NCBI GenBank assembly: GCA_038025085.1
Contig: CM076147.1
Coordinates: 4,197,501-4,261,500, forward strand
DNA length: 64,000 nt
Direction of reading: 5' to 3'
Source of the DNA: Tetragonia tetragonoides
Lineage: Eukaryota > Streptophyta > Magnoliopsida > Caryophyllales > Aizoaceae
Shown here: positions 62,829 through 64,000 of the stretch, piece after piece
Position numbering within the stretch: position 1 is the first letter of the stretch
Layout: each line of letters begins with the position of its first letter
The notes under the pieces: model-generated
Databases searched by the model: none
Told to the model about the DNA's origin: nothing
The model's input: the letters and a program-made list of their open reading frames with translations, nothing else
Made by a program: the position numbers and the translations under genes

Positions 62829-64000
62829 ATTAATTTTGATGTTTTTTGGTTTTTGTTGGTTTGATTTTGGTGACATTTCAGATTGGGTCTCTTTTATTAT
62901 TGCTCTAACCTATACTTTTATTTAAATAAATAAGAGAGAGAAACTTCTGATCATTTGTTATGCTCTCAATCTAAAAAGTTTGTCCGTCTTAGTGAGTTGT
63001 GTACATTTGTACTACCTCACATAAGCACAATGTGTCAATTGTACAGTACTCCCAAAGCACTTTGTGTCAATGTATATTGATTAATGCTTACAGACATAGT
63101 TCGAAACGAGCAAATACCATACCCAGTCTACCAAAATATGTTACTTTTTTCCTTTCTCTTATTAATTCAAGGTGCAAATAAGGTTATGTTTTTTTCATCA
63201 TCTTTATGCTCCATCGCTTCCGTTGCGTTCCATATTCTGTACTAAATTTTGATTCATCTTTTGTTTCGTTAACACTTTTTCGTTTCATTTTATTCCGAGC
63301 CGTTACGTTCTGTTTCGTTACTCAATATCCTGCATCATTTCGTTGAATAGAATATGGCTAAGTAATATGTAGATTCCGGTGTTTAGAGGCTATATACCAC
63401 AGCACAAGGTTTGGCTCTTTAAATGCAGCAACAGCTAAAGACAAGTACAGTTGTTAGAACTCGATAAGTTATACTATATGACATGGAGACGGAGAATTAA
63501 ACTCTTGATCTTGCCTTATTAATTGAGGTTGAGAGTTTGTAAAGATGGTTATGGGTTGTGTCACTTGTCATATTTAAGAGCTCCAAGAGGCATCACCCAC
63601 GACACAACTATAGGACTTCATATCGTGTATTCGTGTTGTGTTGAGCCTGCTCTAAGGGTGGCTCAAGCACGACTAATGGTGCAACACATGTCACTATAAG
63701 AAAGGGATCAAAAAGAACATTTTGTATCAATCAAATAATATCACTTGAACTTGCTTAATAAAGATCAATATTGTAATACTCGCTATTTTTAACAATATTT
63801 TCGTATATAAAAATAAAAAATAAAAATAAATGATAAGGTTTATGTAATGGACTAATACGAGAATTTAGCTAGTCCAGACCAAAAAAAAAAAAAAAAAAAA
63901 AAATCTAAATTAGATTACTAAGAATTTAAGTTAGAAATTTGACTTAGAAATTCCACTAGTTCATAGTGAGTTTAGCGTTGAAGAGTTCAAATTGAATTTG
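62829..64000. other. Cyclophilin 3' flank and intergenic sequence
   Basis: The 3' UTR should lie in the first 150-200 bp; AATAAATAAG near 62924 is a possible polyadenylation signal. Beyond it 63180-63350 has loose CGTTTCGTT-type repeats, and 63879-63903 is an A-run of about 23. No gene is seen. Confidence 0.45.

Overview
This is a stretch of plant nuclear DNA, almost certainly from a eudicot with a retrotransposon-rich genome. The evidence is GT..AG introns, several families of LTR retrotransposon, plant L1-type LINEs, a tRNA-derived SINE, a MITE, and two ordinary plant genes (a cyclophilin and a carbohydrate esterase like Arabidopsis At4g34215). Caryophyllales is possible but cannot be proved from the sequence.

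Layout. (1) 1-18652: a large Ty3/gypsy element of the Tat lineage on the minus strand, decayed, with gag, protease, RT, two RNase H domains and integrase. Its 5' LTR and primer binding site are present; its 3' LTR is not in the window. On the opposite strand, downstream of pol, lie two intron-containing genes: a DUF7745-like protein with its own TATA box, and a second unrecognised gene. A 5.1 kb LINE (LINE-1, 13422-18569) sits inside the LTR with a 16 bp target duplication. (2) 18653-25365: an older LINE (LINE-2) cut by the Tat element on the left and by a very young Ty1/copia element (copia-1, 20062-24909). (3) 25366-38200: tandemly duplicated units carrying remnants of a small secreted cysteine-containing peptide gene (prolamin/ECA1-like), with a SINE, a copia element (copia-2, 28838-33921), a Tourist-like MITE and a two-exon carbohydrate esterase gene. 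(4) 38200-40037: no gene seen. (5) 40038-51227: a Tekay/Del-like chromovirus with a truncated 5' LTR and an extra ORF before gag. (6) 51240-52280: a second, broken copy of the carbohydrate esterase. (7) 53547-62042: LINE-3, bounded by a 14 bp target duplication, which contains copia-3 (54271-59699, one intact 1332-residue polyprotein) and a 1024 bp solo LTR (60926-61949). (8) 62304-62828: an intact, intronless cyclophilin gene whose promoter was cut back to about 250 bp by LINE-3.

The only apparently intact reading frames are the cyclophilin and the copia-3 polyprotein. The carbohydrate esterase and copia-1 are each one base away from being open. No CRISPR array, rRNA gene or functional tRNA gene was seen. 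The most unusual features are the antisense genes of the Tat element and their promoter, the extra ORF with matched splice signals in the chromovirus, the secreted-peptide cluster, and the cyclophilin with altered active-site residues.
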